Assembly: GCA_014621425.1 (NCBI GenBank)
Contig: JAANBB010000293.1
Coordinates: 1-51,206 of the forward strand
Reading direction: 5' to 3'
Length of the DNA stretch: 51,206 bases
DNA from: Cylindrodendrum hubeiense
Taxonomy: Eukaryota; Ascomycota; Sordariomycetes; Hypocreales; Nectriaceae
Shown here: positions 10,625 through 21,917 of the stretch, in pieces
Position numbering within the stretch: position 1 is the stretch's first letter
Layout: each line of letters opens with the position of its first letter
The notes under the pieces: model-generated
What the model was told of the DNA's origin: nothing
Databases searched by the model: none
Seen by the model: the letters and a program-made list of their open reading frames with translations, nothing else
Made by a program: the position numbers and the translations under genes

Positions 10625-12404
10625 ATGGCTCGCTCACAACGCCAGAACTCGACCTCGACGGTTGACGAGAAGGATGCCATCCACATGGCAGCCGGCCATG
10701 AAAAGGCTGGCATCGAGGCCCTCGAGGTCGCCCGCCCTGGTGAGCGTGAGATCGACGACCTCATCAACAGGATGGAGGGCGAGTTGGCCGCTGCCGGCGG
10801 TCTAGAGCAGGGCTTCTTCCACCTCAACTTTGAGAACCCCAAGCACTTCACCTGGTTCCTGGTCGCCTTTGCCAGTATGGGTGGCCTGCTCTCCGGTCTC
10901 GACCAGAGTCTCATCTCTGGTGCCAACCTCTACCTGCCCGACGACCTTGGTCTCGACACCCGTCAGAACAGCCTGGTCAACTCCGGTATGCCCCTTGGCG
11001 CTGTCGGTGGTGCCCTTCTGTTGTCGCCTGTCAACGAGCTCTTCGGCCGAAAGTGGGCCATCATCATCTCCATTATCCTCTACACCATTGGTGCCGCTCT
11101 TGAAGCTGGATCCATGAACTTTGGCATGATTGTGTCTTCTCGAGTTATCCTTGGTCTCGGTGTCGGTCTCGAGGGTGGTACTGTCCCCGTCTATGTTGCC
11201 GAGACCGTCGAGCGAAGAATCCGTGGAAACCTCGTCTCCCTCTACCAGTTCAACATCGCCCTCGGCGAGGTCTTTGGATATGTCGTTGCCGCCATCTTCC
11301 TCAAGGTTCCTGGCAACTGGCGCTACATCCTTGGATCATCTCTCGTCTTCTCCACCATCATGTTCTTCGGCATGTTCTTCCTCCCCGAGAGCCCACGTTT
11401 CCTCATGCACAAGGGCAAGACCCTCGAGGCTTTCAAGGTCTGGAAGCGTATCCGTGGAGTTGTTACTCCCGAGTCGCGTGAGGAGTTCTACCTCATGTCC
11501 GCATCTGTCAGCCACGAGGAGACCGCCATCAACGAGGGAGCTCAGAACAGTCGATTCCCCTGGATGGACTTCTTCACGTACGTATTACCCAAACTTACGT
11601 CAAATCACATACTAACGTACAACTTTCAGTGTCCCCCGTGCCCGTCGCGCTCTCGTTTATGCCAACATCATGATTCTCCTCGGTCAATTGACCGGTGTCA
11701 ACGCCATCATGTACTACATGTCCATCCTCATTAGCCAGATTGGCTTCGATGACGCCAAGTCCAACTACATGTCCCTTGTTGGTGGAGGTGCTCTTCTCCT
11801 CGGCACCATCCCCGCCATCTTCTACATGGAAAAGTTTGGTCGTCGTTTCTGGGCCATCCTGATGTTGCCTGGATTCTTCATCGGTCTGGTTCTCATTGGC
11901 ATCAGCTACCAATTCGATCTCGAGACGCAGCTGCCGCTCGTCGAAGGCCTCTACTTCAGCGGTCTTGTCATCTACATGGGCTTCTTCGGTTGCTACGCCT
12001 GTCTCACCTGGGTCATCCCCTCTGAGGTGTACCCTACCTACCTCCGTAGTTACGGCATGACCACCTCCGACGCACTTCTCTTCCTTGCTTCGTTCGTTGT
12101 CACGTACAACTTCACCGCCATGCAGGAGGCTATGGGCCGAACTGGCCTGTCTCTCGGCTTTTACGGTGGAATTGCCGTGGTCGGTGAATTCTACCAGATC
12201 TTTTTCATGCCCGAGACCAAGAACATGACCCTCGAGGAGATCGACGCGGTCTTCTCTCGTCCCACCATGGATATTGTGAGGGAGAACTGGGCCAATGTCA
12301 AGGAGACAATGAAGGACTTCTTCAGTGGCCGCTGGGCCAAGGTGTTTGCCGAGCAGGGCAAGCCTCGTCCTGAGGTCACCGGAAAGGAGGAGCCTGTTCC
12401 TTAA
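10625..12404 (+). CDS. MFS sugar/polyol (inositol-type) transporter, 2 exons, 575 aa
   Basis: Twelve-helix sugar porter of the plasma membrane. Exons are 10625-11577 and 11630-12404; the 52 bp intron has donor GTACGT and a perfect ACTAAC branch point. Sugar-porter signatures seen: NELFGRKWA after TM2 (about 137-145), PESPR at 254-258 after TM6, GQLTGVNAIMYY at about 335-346 in TM7, EKFGRRFWA, and PETKNMTLEEID near the C-terminus. A ~75-residue hydrophilic N-terminus precedes TM1, as in fungal inositol/polyol permeases. Codon use is strongly biased to C-ending codons, which suggests high expression. The ordered upstream promoter implies nutrient control. Exact substrate is not determined; inositol, polyols or hexoses are all possible. 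Confidence 0.92.
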
Positions 12405-12439
12405 TTTCCAATTCGAAATTAAAGCAGAGCTCGGCGTAA

Positions 12440-12482
12440 AATAAACCCCAGATAAACTAGGCGCATTCCAAACACGAATAAA
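12440..12482 (+). terminator. tandem polyadenylation signals
   Basis: AATAAA occurs at 12440-12445 and 12477-12482, within 80 bp after the transporter stop codon. Confidence 0.55.
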
Positions 12483-12921
12483 TACATAATCTTGTTCAAC
12501 ATATCATTCTTTACCAATTGCAATACATGTTCCCAGTAACTAAACCTAGCATCGCATTGATCCACCATCACCTCTAATCACTTGCCCTGAGCCTGATAGT
12601 CCAGAGGCGTCGCTCGAACCCTTCAAATTGCACCTTTGAAGTCTTAAACGTCTAGTTGTCCCGGTCTTGTGGTCTATATTGTGACAAGATGTGGTTTGAG
12701 AAGTTCTGAGGACGGCAGTGTCAAATTCGATTCAGGCTATGCATCACTACTCTAGTTTGTCTCCTAATGACGTCGACTTCCTGACAGAATGCTTGAAATC
12801 TTTTCGGATGTGATGAATTGAAGCCGTCTCCTCCTTGGTTGACCCAGAAACCTCCCAAACTCCCATTTAATCACTAACATCCAACGCCGCAGTGATGGTC
12901 TTCATAGTCGGTAGAATTGCA

Positions 12922-12928
12922 TATATAA
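12922..12928 (+). promoter_or_regulatory. TATA box of orphan gene
   Basis: TATATAA lies 88 bp upstream of the ATG at 13016 and supports that start. Confidence 0.45.
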
Positions 12929-13015
12929 TGATCAAGTCACAACGCAAGTCATGATTTCTTTCCAAACCAGCAACATTCTGCAATACACTAACAAACTCAT
13001 CTATCCAACTTCAAC

Positions 13016-13816
13016 ATGTCATCTGTCACGAAAGATTGGAACTCGGAAGATTCGACCAATGAAGGTTCAAAATCTACTGAGGCAGGGCCCTCTGAACCCA
13101 AAAACTTGCCCAAAGATGAGCCATTCACCTACAAGAGTCCCACTCTGAGTCCAGATAGCTGGGGCTATGTCTCAGCTTCATCTGATGATGAAGATACAAC
13201 CAAGTCGAGCAAGGCAAGGGGCAAACAACCTGCCAAACCACTCAAGCGAGTTCTAAGGAAAATAGCCCCCAAACTCACTGGACAGGCCAACTCAGGCAAA
13301 CGGGTCAGATTCGATCCGATCGCAGATCCTCTCGATGAGCTACAGCAGTTCAAAGACAAAGGTATCGGCATCTTCATGGTAATTTCTCGACCTCTTCAGG
13401 GGCGCTTCTACCAGTGGTCTATTTCCCTTTACAACAGAACCACGCAACAGTGGTGGACCACGGAGGCTTTCCAGGCCCCCTTCAACGGCGCATACAATCC
13501 AATTTGGAACACACATGAAAATGATCCAAGATCTTTGCCAGGCTATGTCGTCATGAACTTCCTGGCCCACGTTCGAGAATCCTCTCTCAACGAACTGATG
13601 GAGATTGCCCTCAGGATCCAGGACTCCGCTGAACACGGGCAAGGCCTCGATAGCCAGGGTTACGTCACCGAATACGGACATTGGTTGAAGTACCACAATC
13701 ACTGCAGATACGAACACATAGATGAGATCTGGCAACTCATGGTCCAATATCATGGCGACCAACAGGTTGATGTCAGTCGTGGGGATAGCCGTCAGAAGCG
13801 GAGCCACAACACATAG
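13016..13816 (+). CDS. hypothetical protein, single exon, 266 aa
   Basis: I do not recognise the family. The first ~105 residues look disordered: Ser/Asp/Glu-rich with SSDDEDTT, then a basic stretch (KARGKQPAKPLKRVLRK) and KRVRFDP. From about residue 108 a folded domain follows, rich in aromatic residues (GIGIFMVISRP, FYQWSISLYN, QQWWTTEAF, CRYEHIDEIWQLM). There is no signal peptide or membrane segment. A TATA box upstream and an uninterrupted frame support a real gene. Its position beside an NLR relic, with no housekeeping neighbour, suggests a lineage-restricted gene. Confidence 0.65.
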   Translation: MSSVTKDWNSEDSTNEGSKSTEAGPSEPKNLPKDEPFTYKSPTLSPDSWGYVSASSDDEDTTKSSKARGKQPAKPLKRVLRKIAPKLTGQANSGKRVRFDPIADPLDELQQFKDKGIGIFMVISRPLQGRFYQWSISLYNRTTQQWWTTEAFQAPFNGAYNPIWNTHENDPRSLPGYVVMNFLAHVRESSLNELMEIALRIQDSAEHGQGLDSQGYVTEYGHWLKYHNHCRYEHIDEIWQLMVQYHGDQQVDVSRGDSRQKRSHNT

Positions 13817-14220
13817 GCCAACAACACTAGGCCAGCACCTAGTCCAGGGTACCAGTTCTCTGTTTATAGGAAATAGAGGGATATGACTGGTTACCAACTT
13901 CCAACTTGATCTGAAATCGTCTTTAATTATTTCCATGACTGAAAGTGAAAATATGAATTAAGGTAAATAATGCATACCGACCTTTGTAAATGAACAGAAA
14001 TAACGAGTGACCAGTGAACAGGGGATCATGCAGCCCAGCCCTTGGCGAATAAGGATTGTCATTATTGGATTTTTAACCGAGCGGTATCTTCAATGCATTG
14101 GTAATCTGAGCTTATAACCTTTCCAATTGCCACTCAAGAGGCAAGTTTACACCCTTCGTTTCAATGCATTAAATATTTCAACTAGCCTTTCTTGGGCCTC
14201 GGCATCAATAGATATTCTGG
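13817..14220. other. short intergenic stretch
   Basis: Rather AT-rich sequence between the orphan gene and the NLR relic. I see no gene or repeat in it. Confidence 0.4.
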
Positions 14221-15881
14221 CTACCACTTCTCTGAATACTTGCCTTCTGGTGCGAGCACTTGAAATGCGAGAGAATCCAGTTGCCAATACTTGAGGTTTT
14301 CGATACGGTGCTTCATAGCGATGTTGATGTAGCCACTAGCATAATCATACACGTGGCCAGCGTCAGGTAGTGGTGGGAGTGGACCGAAGTACTCCAGAAT
14401 CACAGTAAGTGTAGTGTGTAGGAAAATTCGATCAACAATGTCAGAGGACATTGCGAAAAGCCGACTAGTAGTATTAAGACTCGCGATCCGTCGCTTAGAA
14501 AATAGAAACTCCTTGACGGTGAAATGTGCCAAAAAACGCCGCCTCATTTTCCCATTCTCCTTTGCTAATGGTAACAAGACAACCGCGAGCGTTTTCGAGC
14601 TTGGCGAGATTGTAAAGTCCACCGCCAAAGCATCATCTTCTTCATCCTTCCAGTTCTCAATCACCATGGATAAGAGGATAGATGGCACTATGGGGTGATT
14701 TGCAACGGTGAAAGTGTCATGGGCACAGAGCAAAGATAATGCCGTAATGGCATAGTCGCGGTCGTAACTAGGTATCATGTTGATTACACGTTCCTATGTC
14801 TTGTTCAAGCCTTCTGAAAGATCAGAGAGGGCCTTTTGGACCACATTGATATATTGAGAGCAAGTTCTGTGGCCTCACATGAGTGCGGCGACAGAGCTGA
14901 CCCACTATTCATCCCAACAGTGGAATGGTCTCATCCTGGTTATGGTCAAAGTAGCAATAGTAGTAGACCGATGCTACCTGTGCAGAGGTGTCGAAAATCT
15001 TAGAGATGTTGTCGTGACGATAAGATTGTTTTCCCGCTCCTGGATCTACAGGCATCGCGTAGTTCTTGCAACCTAGCTCTTCCAATTCTGCAGCTTTAGC
15101 ACCCATACACCAGTCTCTTCCTCATGTAGGTCAATTGCTTCAATATGCAACCTTGATGGATTTGTCACCTCCAACCACTCGTAGAACTTTCGTCGCTCGG
15201 AATCTTCAATATGAATTAACTTGGCCTATTCTCCGGAGGGGAACGGGCTGTTCGCCCCTGCTCTCATTGAAAGGGTAGAGAGCTAAGTAATATGGTCCCA
15301 GAACAGCATGTGCCTACCTGTGATAATCTCTCCGATCTCTTTCACTTGTGTCTTCACTCCTTTCATGTCATGACTGTAAGCATTAGCTCTGCTGTTCGTT
15401 GAAGGGCCCCAAACCTCCGGTTCAATAATTCTTCGAGGTGTAGACAGCAAAAGCTCACATTGAATCAATAGAGAGAGCGAAATTAATTGTGGCCTTGTGT
15501 CTTGAGATCTCTTGAAACAACTTCTGTGCCTTTTCTTCCTTGGGACGCCATGCCGCAGCCGAAAATACTTGGGAAATTTGCTGTCGCACTTTTCCTTTTC
15601 TTTTCTCAGATTCAATAACAGGGCTATCAAGGTTTTGATTTGTGAAAAGTGACTCTGGCCGGGTTGCACCAGAGATTCGAAGCCGCCTTAGAGATCAAAC
15701 TGGGATCAACACCACGAAGGCATTCGAGGCTTTCGAGGGCAGATTTCAAGGCCGAGATCTCGACTAAAATAGTGTGTATAGTGTGCGGTGCATCCTTGAT
15801 TCTCTCAAAGTATTTTTTGCATCGGTGGATGACCTTAGCAGTCGCGTCAATAAAAGTCAGCAAGTTGGGAGCGACCTCCAT
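14221..15881 (-). pseudogene. decayed fungal NLR (STAND/NACHT-type) gene
   Basis: Pieces of an NLR-like receptor lie in order on the minus strand but in different frames. First is a fungal NLR N-terminal domain (15881-15627: NLLTFIDATAKVIHRCKKYFERIKDAP, quoted only in part: ATAKVIHRCKKYFERIKDAP). Then comes the typical WRPKEEKAQKLFQEISRHK block and its INFALSIDSM end near 15560-15459, in another frame. Next are a linker (IEDSERRKFYEWL, EETGVWVLKLQNW) and a P-loop remnant SGKTILSS near 15024-15042, with an in-frame TAG just before it. Last is a winged-helix-like part ending in FLAHFTVKEFLFSKRR (14778-14221). Most of the NACHT core is missing and no ankyrin, WD or TPR repeats follow. Several stops and frameshifts mean no full-length product. 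In fungi such proteins act in heterokaryon incompatibility and self/non-self recognition. Confidence 0.75.
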
Positions 15882-16971
15882 TCTGTGATGGCGGTCACAG
15901 GACTGAATAATTGCATCCAGAGTAGGATGATGAAAGTATTTACTTCACGTCAAAAAGTAGGCTAGTTTAAGTCTGACATTGTTGGCGACAGAGGCAGCCG
16001 CTTGTTGGGTCTACCCAAGGTGGCATACGTTACAGCGACGATTCAGATTGAGGTGGCGGCACAGCTGCATCAAACGGTAGCCCAATCAGCTGTTCTGAAT
16101 CGATGAAGCATACGCAGTGGGCTAGGCATCAGATGCATAGGACCCCTAAAATCATGCGTAGTAGAGTTGATTGCAGCACTAGTGCACCCTCGTCAGCCGA
16201 GCACTTAAAGCCAATGCTACTGGGAACTTCGCTGCAGCAACTGTAGTATCGAGATTTCCCCACTCCCCAAAGACATGTGTACATGGCGCAAGCGGATGTC
16301 TGCGCTTGGACAAGTTTCAATCCCACCGCTAGTTGAGAGCGGTTGGTGTTGTGTGACAAGACAGAATTTACACGTCAAGTACAACAAGTCTACTTGGATA
16401 GTAATTGATCGCTCAGCTTCCAGGTTTTGACCAATAGCCAGCCATTATCCTATAACATATGGATCCACGCTGCTGGAGACGCAAAGAGTAGAAGGAAAGA
16501 GGAAGAAATTAAAACTATGAGTGCCAAAAATACAGCCGCGCAGGAGCGACAATAGGCCCATAGTGAGAATGCAAATGATTCAAGCACAGTTGATCGACAT
16601 GTCCGCTAGGCGCCGAGACTCCAGATTCTTCCACGATTGGCGGGCTTCTTCAATGCTGCCAGCTGAACTACCAGAACACAGAATTCACTACGAGAATAAA
16701 CTTGTACTAGTCCACAAAAGAAAGACCCCAATTCACGCGAATACACATTCATTCACGGACATTCCGCTTGTTAGCAACTCCGGACGCCGGGTCACGGGTC
16801 ACGGGCGATAAGATAACGCCGCCCCCACTCGGCCGAGCCAATCCTCCGGCCAAAGTAAACAATCGCCGAAAACGCGGTCGCTCGCGGGGCACTTCCAGTC
16901 AGTCGCAGCATCGCCACCCGCGAACACTTAAAAACGCGACCGACTTGCTTCTCGCTTAGAACAGAGGGGAG
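15882..16971. other. intergenic region between NLR relic and Mis14 gene
   Basis: No supported gene. The open frame 16521-16811 (+) has no recognisable family. The right end is the Mis14 promoter. Confidence 0.45.
16872..16938. promoter_or_regulatory. paired AAAACGCG elements (MBF-like)
   Basis: AAAACGCGGTCG and AAAACGCGACCG (ACGCG at 16872-16876 and 16934-16938) lie within 100 bp of the Mis14 ATG. They contain the MBF core ACGCG, a link to cell-cycle control; ACGCGT is not complete. Confidence 0.3.
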
Positions 16972-17708
16972 ATGGACTCCGAGTCGGTCGTCTCGCAGGA
17001 CCATCGCAAGATCGAGCTGCAGAGCAACGAGGACCTGGCCTACCTGATCGCAAATGTCCGCGCCGCCGCCGCCGACCGCCTCAACGAGGCGTTTCCCCAC
17101 GTCGAGGGTGAGGATGGCGAAGATGAATTGCGGAACATGATTGAAGAGCTCGTGAACGAGGTACGTAAACCCCAGCATATCGGCCCATCTCGCGACCCTC
17201 CAGTGCTAACATTGGCCACCAGTACATCAACAAGACCTTCTCTCTCGCCTCCCCAAACCTCACCATCAACGGCCTCCCAGTCGCCTCCGACTCGTTCCTC
17301 GCCGAATCCTCCGGCAGCACCGCGCCCGAACCCGTTTACGAGGCCTTTGACGCGCGCAAGCGCCGCCGCGTCGCCGACCTCATTACACAGGAAGAGAAGC
17401 TGCTTGAAGACGTGGCCGCGCTCAAGCGCTCCGTCCCCGCAACCGCAGCCGCGTCGCGGGCCGAGCAGCTGAGCGACAGCCTCAAGCGCGACGACGAGAT
17501 GCTCGAGGCCCACAAGGCCCAAGCGGCCGGGGCTGCGGCCGCGGTGGAGCTCGACGTCAACGTGCTCGAGAGGCAGGAAGGCGTCGAGGCTGGGTTCCGC
17601 AAGGCGGTTGAGGGACTGGGGCGGCTAAAGAGGGACATGCCTGCAGTCGTGGCCAAGATGGAGAGGGCCCGCGTTGCAGGCGAATACGTCGTTACGCAAG
17701 GGCGGTGA
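16972..17708 (+). CDS. nsl1: kinetochore protein Mis14/Nsl1 (MIND complex), 2 exons, 224 aa
   Basis: Subunit of the Mis12/MIND complex that bridges centromeric chromatin and the Ndc80 complex. Exons are 16972-17160 and 17223-17708; the 62 bp intron has donor GTACGT and branch TGCTAAC, phase 0. The Mis14 signature HRKIELQSNEDLAYLIANVR opens the protein (about residues 11-30). It is followed by YINKTFSLASPNLTINGLP across the splice, then FDARKRRRVADLI and a long Ala/Glu-rich coiled coil to the C-terminus. Length is typical of filamentous-fungal Nsl1. Two AAAACGCG boxes upstream fit cell-cycle-regulated expression. Confidence 0.85.
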
Positions 17709-18166
17709 AAGTTATACCCAGGGAGGACACTGTCAATGGGGCGATTTCAAGCCGCCCGTGGAGTTCAGGCGTTGAGGATCATGCATGAGGAAATCCACGA
17801 GACTTCACAAACGCAGGCAGAAGAACATGACGGGACTATGTCTATTTGTTCAGAACTAATGTAGTCATGATGAGGATATATAAGTCAAGAAAACAATGAT
17901 ATCGGGGTACTGCAGGAAAGAAATGACGGGCTGAGCAGCCCTTTCGAACATGTAGCCCTTGAACATGCCTTCTGATGAATCTCCTCATTGCCTTCCCTCG
18001 ACTCCACACTCCGCCCTCTCCATCCCAACGTGTTTTGTCGTCTCACACTCTGGCAACCCCGCTCAACACCAATTTCGTAGAAAAAAACCAACCAAGAAAG
18101 ATGCCCGGTCTAGTTCAGGACGCAAAGCATCCATGTATGCGTAACAGACGCTTAAAATGGCATCAT
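17709..18166. other. convergent 3' intergenic region
   Basis: Lies between the stop codons of the Mis14 (+) and Sec14 (-) genes and holds both 3' UTRs. No gene seen. Confidence 0.5.
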
Positions 18167-19381
18167 CTAAGCCGTAGCGGGCTGGGTGGCGGCATCAGTG
18201 GCAGGGGCAGCCTCAGGGGCCTTCTCGCCGGCGGGGGTCTCGATCTCAGAGCCCTTGTTCTCGATGGTCTTGCCATCATCCTTCTGCTGCTGCCACTTGG
18301 GGGTTCGGGTGTGCTCAGGGTCGTGCCAGGGGCCGGCATCGCTGTTCTCGCAACCACCCTCGCACTCGCACTTGCCGCCCCAGGCCTTGGGGAGGTTCTC
18401 AGCAGGGATCTGCTTCAAGAGCTCACTGGCGTAGCCGCCGCCAAGGACGTTGATCTTGGAGACAGTGACGGGGTCGAGCCATCCCTTCATGTAGTTCCAG
18501 AGACCGCCGAATCCCCAGGGGGCGTTGATTAGGTACAACTTGCCCAGACGCTCGGGGTAGTAGTTCTGGGAGATGACCGAGGCCTGCTTGACGTAAGAGT
18601 AGACCTGGGGGATCTTGGTGATGGAAACGCCCTTAAGGTCCATGATGGTGCAGCAAGTCTCCTGGAGGGTTCCGACCTTGTGGGAGCAGGCAGGGAGACG
18701 GGGGTCGGCGACGCGCTCGTACTCGACGGCAAGGTTGGTAAGCATGCGGTCGGCGGTGGTGATTTTGTACATGGCGGTCAGATCGATGCTACCGTAGGCC
18801 TCGATGTAGACGGGACGGCCATCCTATGATACATTGTCAGCATCGCCATGAGCGTCGTCCGGGGGTGGTCGGGAAGATGGTACCTTATCGGTCTTGTGGT
18901 AGAACTGAGTGTAGTACTTGGAGATTTCAGGCTTCTCGGGGTAGTCCCAGGTGGGAAGAACGCCGTCCAAGTTGATCTCCTTTCGCCACTTCTCAGTGTC
19001 GACGAACCTAGTGGCGGTCAGCCCCTGTCGCCTCAACCTCACGTATCGTTCGACGACAGAATCGGGACTCACATCTTCTTGGAATCTTCGACAACCCATT
19101 TTCGCGCGCGGAGGAATCGCAGCTAGACACCGTCGTGTTAGTCAACTCGATCTGCACAACACCAGCTGCAGAACCGCGCGAGCCGCAGCCTGCCCGCCAT
19201 TTTGTAAACGTACCAGAGTCAGGGTGTCCAATCGGTCGGTGTAGCCCTCGGACTCGAGCATCATGCGCAGCTGGTGCACCTGGGCGATCTGGCCCTCGGT
19301 CAGGTAGCCGGCATGGCCAGTCTGCTCCTCCGCCGCCTTGACGGGGAAGTAGTAGTCGTCGTACTTGGGGTTCAGATCCAT
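18167..19381 (-). CDS. sec14: Sec14-type phosphatidylinositol/phosphatidylcholine transfer protein, 4 exons, 332 aa
   Basis: Cytosolic lipid-transfer protein that sustains Golgi phosphoinositide balance and secretion. Exons are 19381-19214, 19122-19073, 19007-18884 and 18823-18167; introns are 91, 65 and 60 bp with matching phases. The start was chosen at [15 protein letters not shown], not at the upstream in-frame ATG at 19456, because the family begins this way. The CRAL-TRIO N-lobe shows [12 protein letters not shown] (about 54-65) and [11 protein letters not shown]. The lipid-binding lobe starts with [11 protein letters not shown] at 115, then [27 protein letters not shown] and [21 protein letters not shown]. 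The tail has the Cys-rich [19 protein letters not shown] segment usual in filamentous fungi and a disordered Ala/Glu end. Confidence 0.93.
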
Positions 19382-19901
19382 GGCGATGGAAGATGGTGGG
19401 GTAGCTGGGTGAGGGGTGGGAAGAGATGGAAGATCTAAGTTTCCACAGCTGGACAAGCGGCTAAATGGAAAATCAGGGCCTCGTAGGGAAAAGTGGGAGG
19501 GAGGTGAGGAGGAGGCGAGGGCGGTGGTAAAGGGGAGTATCGGTCAGAGTCCTCGGCCTTGAGAAGCGTAATTAACGGTTGGCCACTTGGTTCCCCTAGA
19601 GATCGAGGTGGTGGGACTTCGTCATGGGTGTCGAGATGACTACCTGAAGCGGTCTAGCCCCCTGTAGGCCTCGTCACACGTGTTGTTGCGAGATTGAGGA
19701 GCATCAGCTGACTCTGCACGTGGAGATAACCGTTGGTTATCGTTCTGTCCCGCCCGGCCCGCGCATCGTCCAGGTTCAGGTTCCTGATCCCGAGCTTGTG
19801 GATGAAAGTCAGTCAATTGCAGAGAAAATATAGATTCTCCAAGTCTCTTATCTCAGATCATACGAGCCTCGTCCATATTCTATGGCATTGTCGTACCAAT
19901 C
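19382..19901. promoter_or_regulatory. divergent promoter of sec14 and RMND1-like gene
   Basis: A 520 bp non-coding gap between the starts at 19381 (-) and 19902 (+). The sec14-proximal part is G+A rich on the plus strand, that is CT-rich on the sense strand, a usual fungal core-promoter feature. Confidence 0.5.
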
Positions 19902-21179
19902 ATGAGGACTTCTCCACAGCGGATCACCCTGCAGGTCGGGCGATTCATTAACACGCCCGTCGCAGGCCCATTCCCACGACCTTGTCGAGCTTTCCATCTG
20001 ACGACTCCGGCCGGACTGCCACGCAAACGCAGCTTCTTCACCTCGAACCCCTTCCTCTCCCAAGCCAACGATGGCCCCCGCTCCGCCTCCGAATTCTCCA
20101 AAAACGAGCAATCCGTTGCTTCGCCCGCCGCCTCAAAACGGAGGCCGACCCGCGCTGCCGTGGCCAAGAATTCTCTCCGCAGGGTCGCCATCATTGCGCA
20201 GCAGCCCAAGAGAGGGTCAGATAACACGGCCGCGCCGGCGGTCGCCGAAGGAGAAGACTCGAGCGAGGTCCAATCAACAGTAGCCAGCGCAACATGCGTC
20301 GCCGAGGCATTCAACATGCCACTAGTGTTAGAGATCCTCTCTTCACACGGCTTCGCGATTGACCCGGATGGCACCGGATTCGACGCCAATGAAGTTCTTC
20401 ATGCGCGAGGAGTCAATGGCGGTGACATATTTGTCTTTCCATCTGGAACGATCGTGACTTGGTCGCTGCCTCCCGACGTTGTCACCAAGCAAATCATGCG
20501 GGCCTCCGAAGACCCCCACCCCGTTGAATCCCGAGAGGTTGAGGATCTCGAATTCACGACAGACATTGGACGAGAGACGAGCTTGCTCAAGGGCGACGTT
20601 ATCGTGCTGGGCACCCGCAAGGAACACAAGGATGGCGACATGCTGGACACGACGCTGGCCAAGGTCGCCTTCTCCTCCGGCCTCGCGCGCAGCACCAAGC
20701 TCGCCGTCCTCGAAAGCACTCTCACGTCCTACTTCGAGAGCACGCGCAACATCCCCGCACTCCTCTCTCAGGGCGCCGGTGTGCCCCTCAGCCGCAAGTT
20801 CATCCTCCAAAAGACGGGCGAACTGCTGAGCCTGCGCGCGCGCCTGAACCACTACTCGGAGCTCACCGACTCCCTGCCCGATATCTTCTGGGACACCAGC
20901 TCCGAGCTTGGCCTCGAGGCGTACTACGACCAGGTCGGCCGCGCTCTCGACGTCAACGTGCGCATTCGCGCCCTCAACCAGAAGATGGACTACGCCGCCG
21001 AGATCGCCACCGTCCTGCGGGAGATGTCGAGCGAGCAGCACGGCACCCGCCTCGAGCTCATCATCATCCTGCTCATCGCTGTCGAAGTTGTCTTTGAGCT
21101 ACGCCGCATCGTCCTCGAGTGGATGCAGGAGCGCGAGTTGGCCAAACTAGAAAAGGAGAAGCTCAAGCTGGCGGCGTAG
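19902..21179 (+). CDS. RMND1/DUF155-family mitochondrial protein (Mrx10/Sif-like), 425 aa
   Basis: Probable mitochondrial inner-membrane protein supporting mitochondrial translation, as known for human RMND1 and its yeast relatives. It is a single exon. The N-terminus is Arg/Ser/Pro-rich without acidic clusters for the first ~45 residues, consistent with a mitochondrial presequence. The DUF155 domain runs from about 170 to 375 and shows GGDIFVFPSGTIVTW, GDVIVLG and the helical part YFESTRNIPALLSQG, LNHYSELTDSLPDIFWD. A single transmembrane helix, LELIIILLIAVEVVFEL (about 384-400), comes near the C-terminus, followed by a charged tail. This order is diagnostic of the family. Confidence 0.88.
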   Translation: MRTSPQRITLQVGRFINTPVAGPFPRPCRAFHLTTPAGLPRKRSFFTSNPFLSQANDGPRSASEFSKNEQSVASPAASKRRPTRAAVAKNSLRRVAIIAQQPKRGSDNTAAPAVAEGEDSSEVQSTVASATCVAEAFNMPLVLEILSSHGFAIDPDGTGFDANEVLHARGVNGGDIFVFPSGTIVTWSLPPDVVTKQIMRASEDPHPVESREVEDLEFTTDIGRETSLLKGDVIVLGTRKEHKDGDMLDTTLAKVAFSSGLARSTKLAVLESTLTSYFESTRNIPALLSQGAGVPLSRKFILQKTGELLSLRARLNHYSELTDSLPDIFWDTSSELGLEAYYDQVGRALDVNVRIRALNQKMDYAAEIATVLREMSSEQHGTRLELIIILLIAVEVVFELRRIVLEWMQERELAKLEKEKLKLAA

Positions 21180-21917
21180 TTGAGAGTGGGAAAAGTGTTG
21201 TACACCAAAATATGATATGTATGAATATGTTGATTGCTTTGTACGATAGATGAGGCTCCACCGGAGGATGGATTGGCCTACTGATAGATACCCACTCTCT
21301 AGAACGATGTGAGGGATGCAAAAGTCCCAACATGTCAAGATTCCCCTTTACGATAAAACACTCCATTCCAAGGCAAAAATTCCTAAATTCCTAAATCCCT
21401 GTGACGTGCAAGATACCTCACAAGTAACACTTAATTGTACAGCATGATATCAAACAATGCAGCCTGGTAACGAACATCTAGAGCCCGACCCGTTGCCCTT
21501 TTCAAAGCGTTCCGCCCAAAGCCCATCCATAGCTTCCGCACGATTCCATACGACTCACCAAGATACTTCACCACGCCAACGAATCTCCAGCTCTCCAGCG
21601 ACACAACGGCAACGGCTGCGCCTTGGCCCATCACATTTTCATCTGCTTTAAAAGACCCACGTCCCCTTGCTGGCAGTTGAATTACACTGGGAGCCCCAAA
21701 GTCGAACTCGACAAGAACACCCACACCCTCCCGTCCATCCCGTGGTGTCAAGAATCCCTACCGGAAATCCCTTCCTCGTGACCAACTCCGCAAAGAAAAT
21801 CGATTATCCGCCTCTAAACGCCCGAACCAGATCACCACAATCCACCCAAGCCTACATCAGGCCCAGAACTGCTCCCCCCCCCGAGGTGCCTAGTTTCCAA
21901 GAACCTCGTGTTGTTGT
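21180..21917. other. convergent 3' intergenic region
   Basis: No gene seen. It separates the stops of the RMND1-like gene (+) and the Gln/Pro-rich nuclear protein gene (-). The 21667-21945 open frame has no family features. Confidence 0.5.

Noticed and set aside
20343..21041. 232-codon open frame antisense to the RMND1-like gene
   Set aside because: Codon-bias shadow of a gene with clear family features on the other strand.
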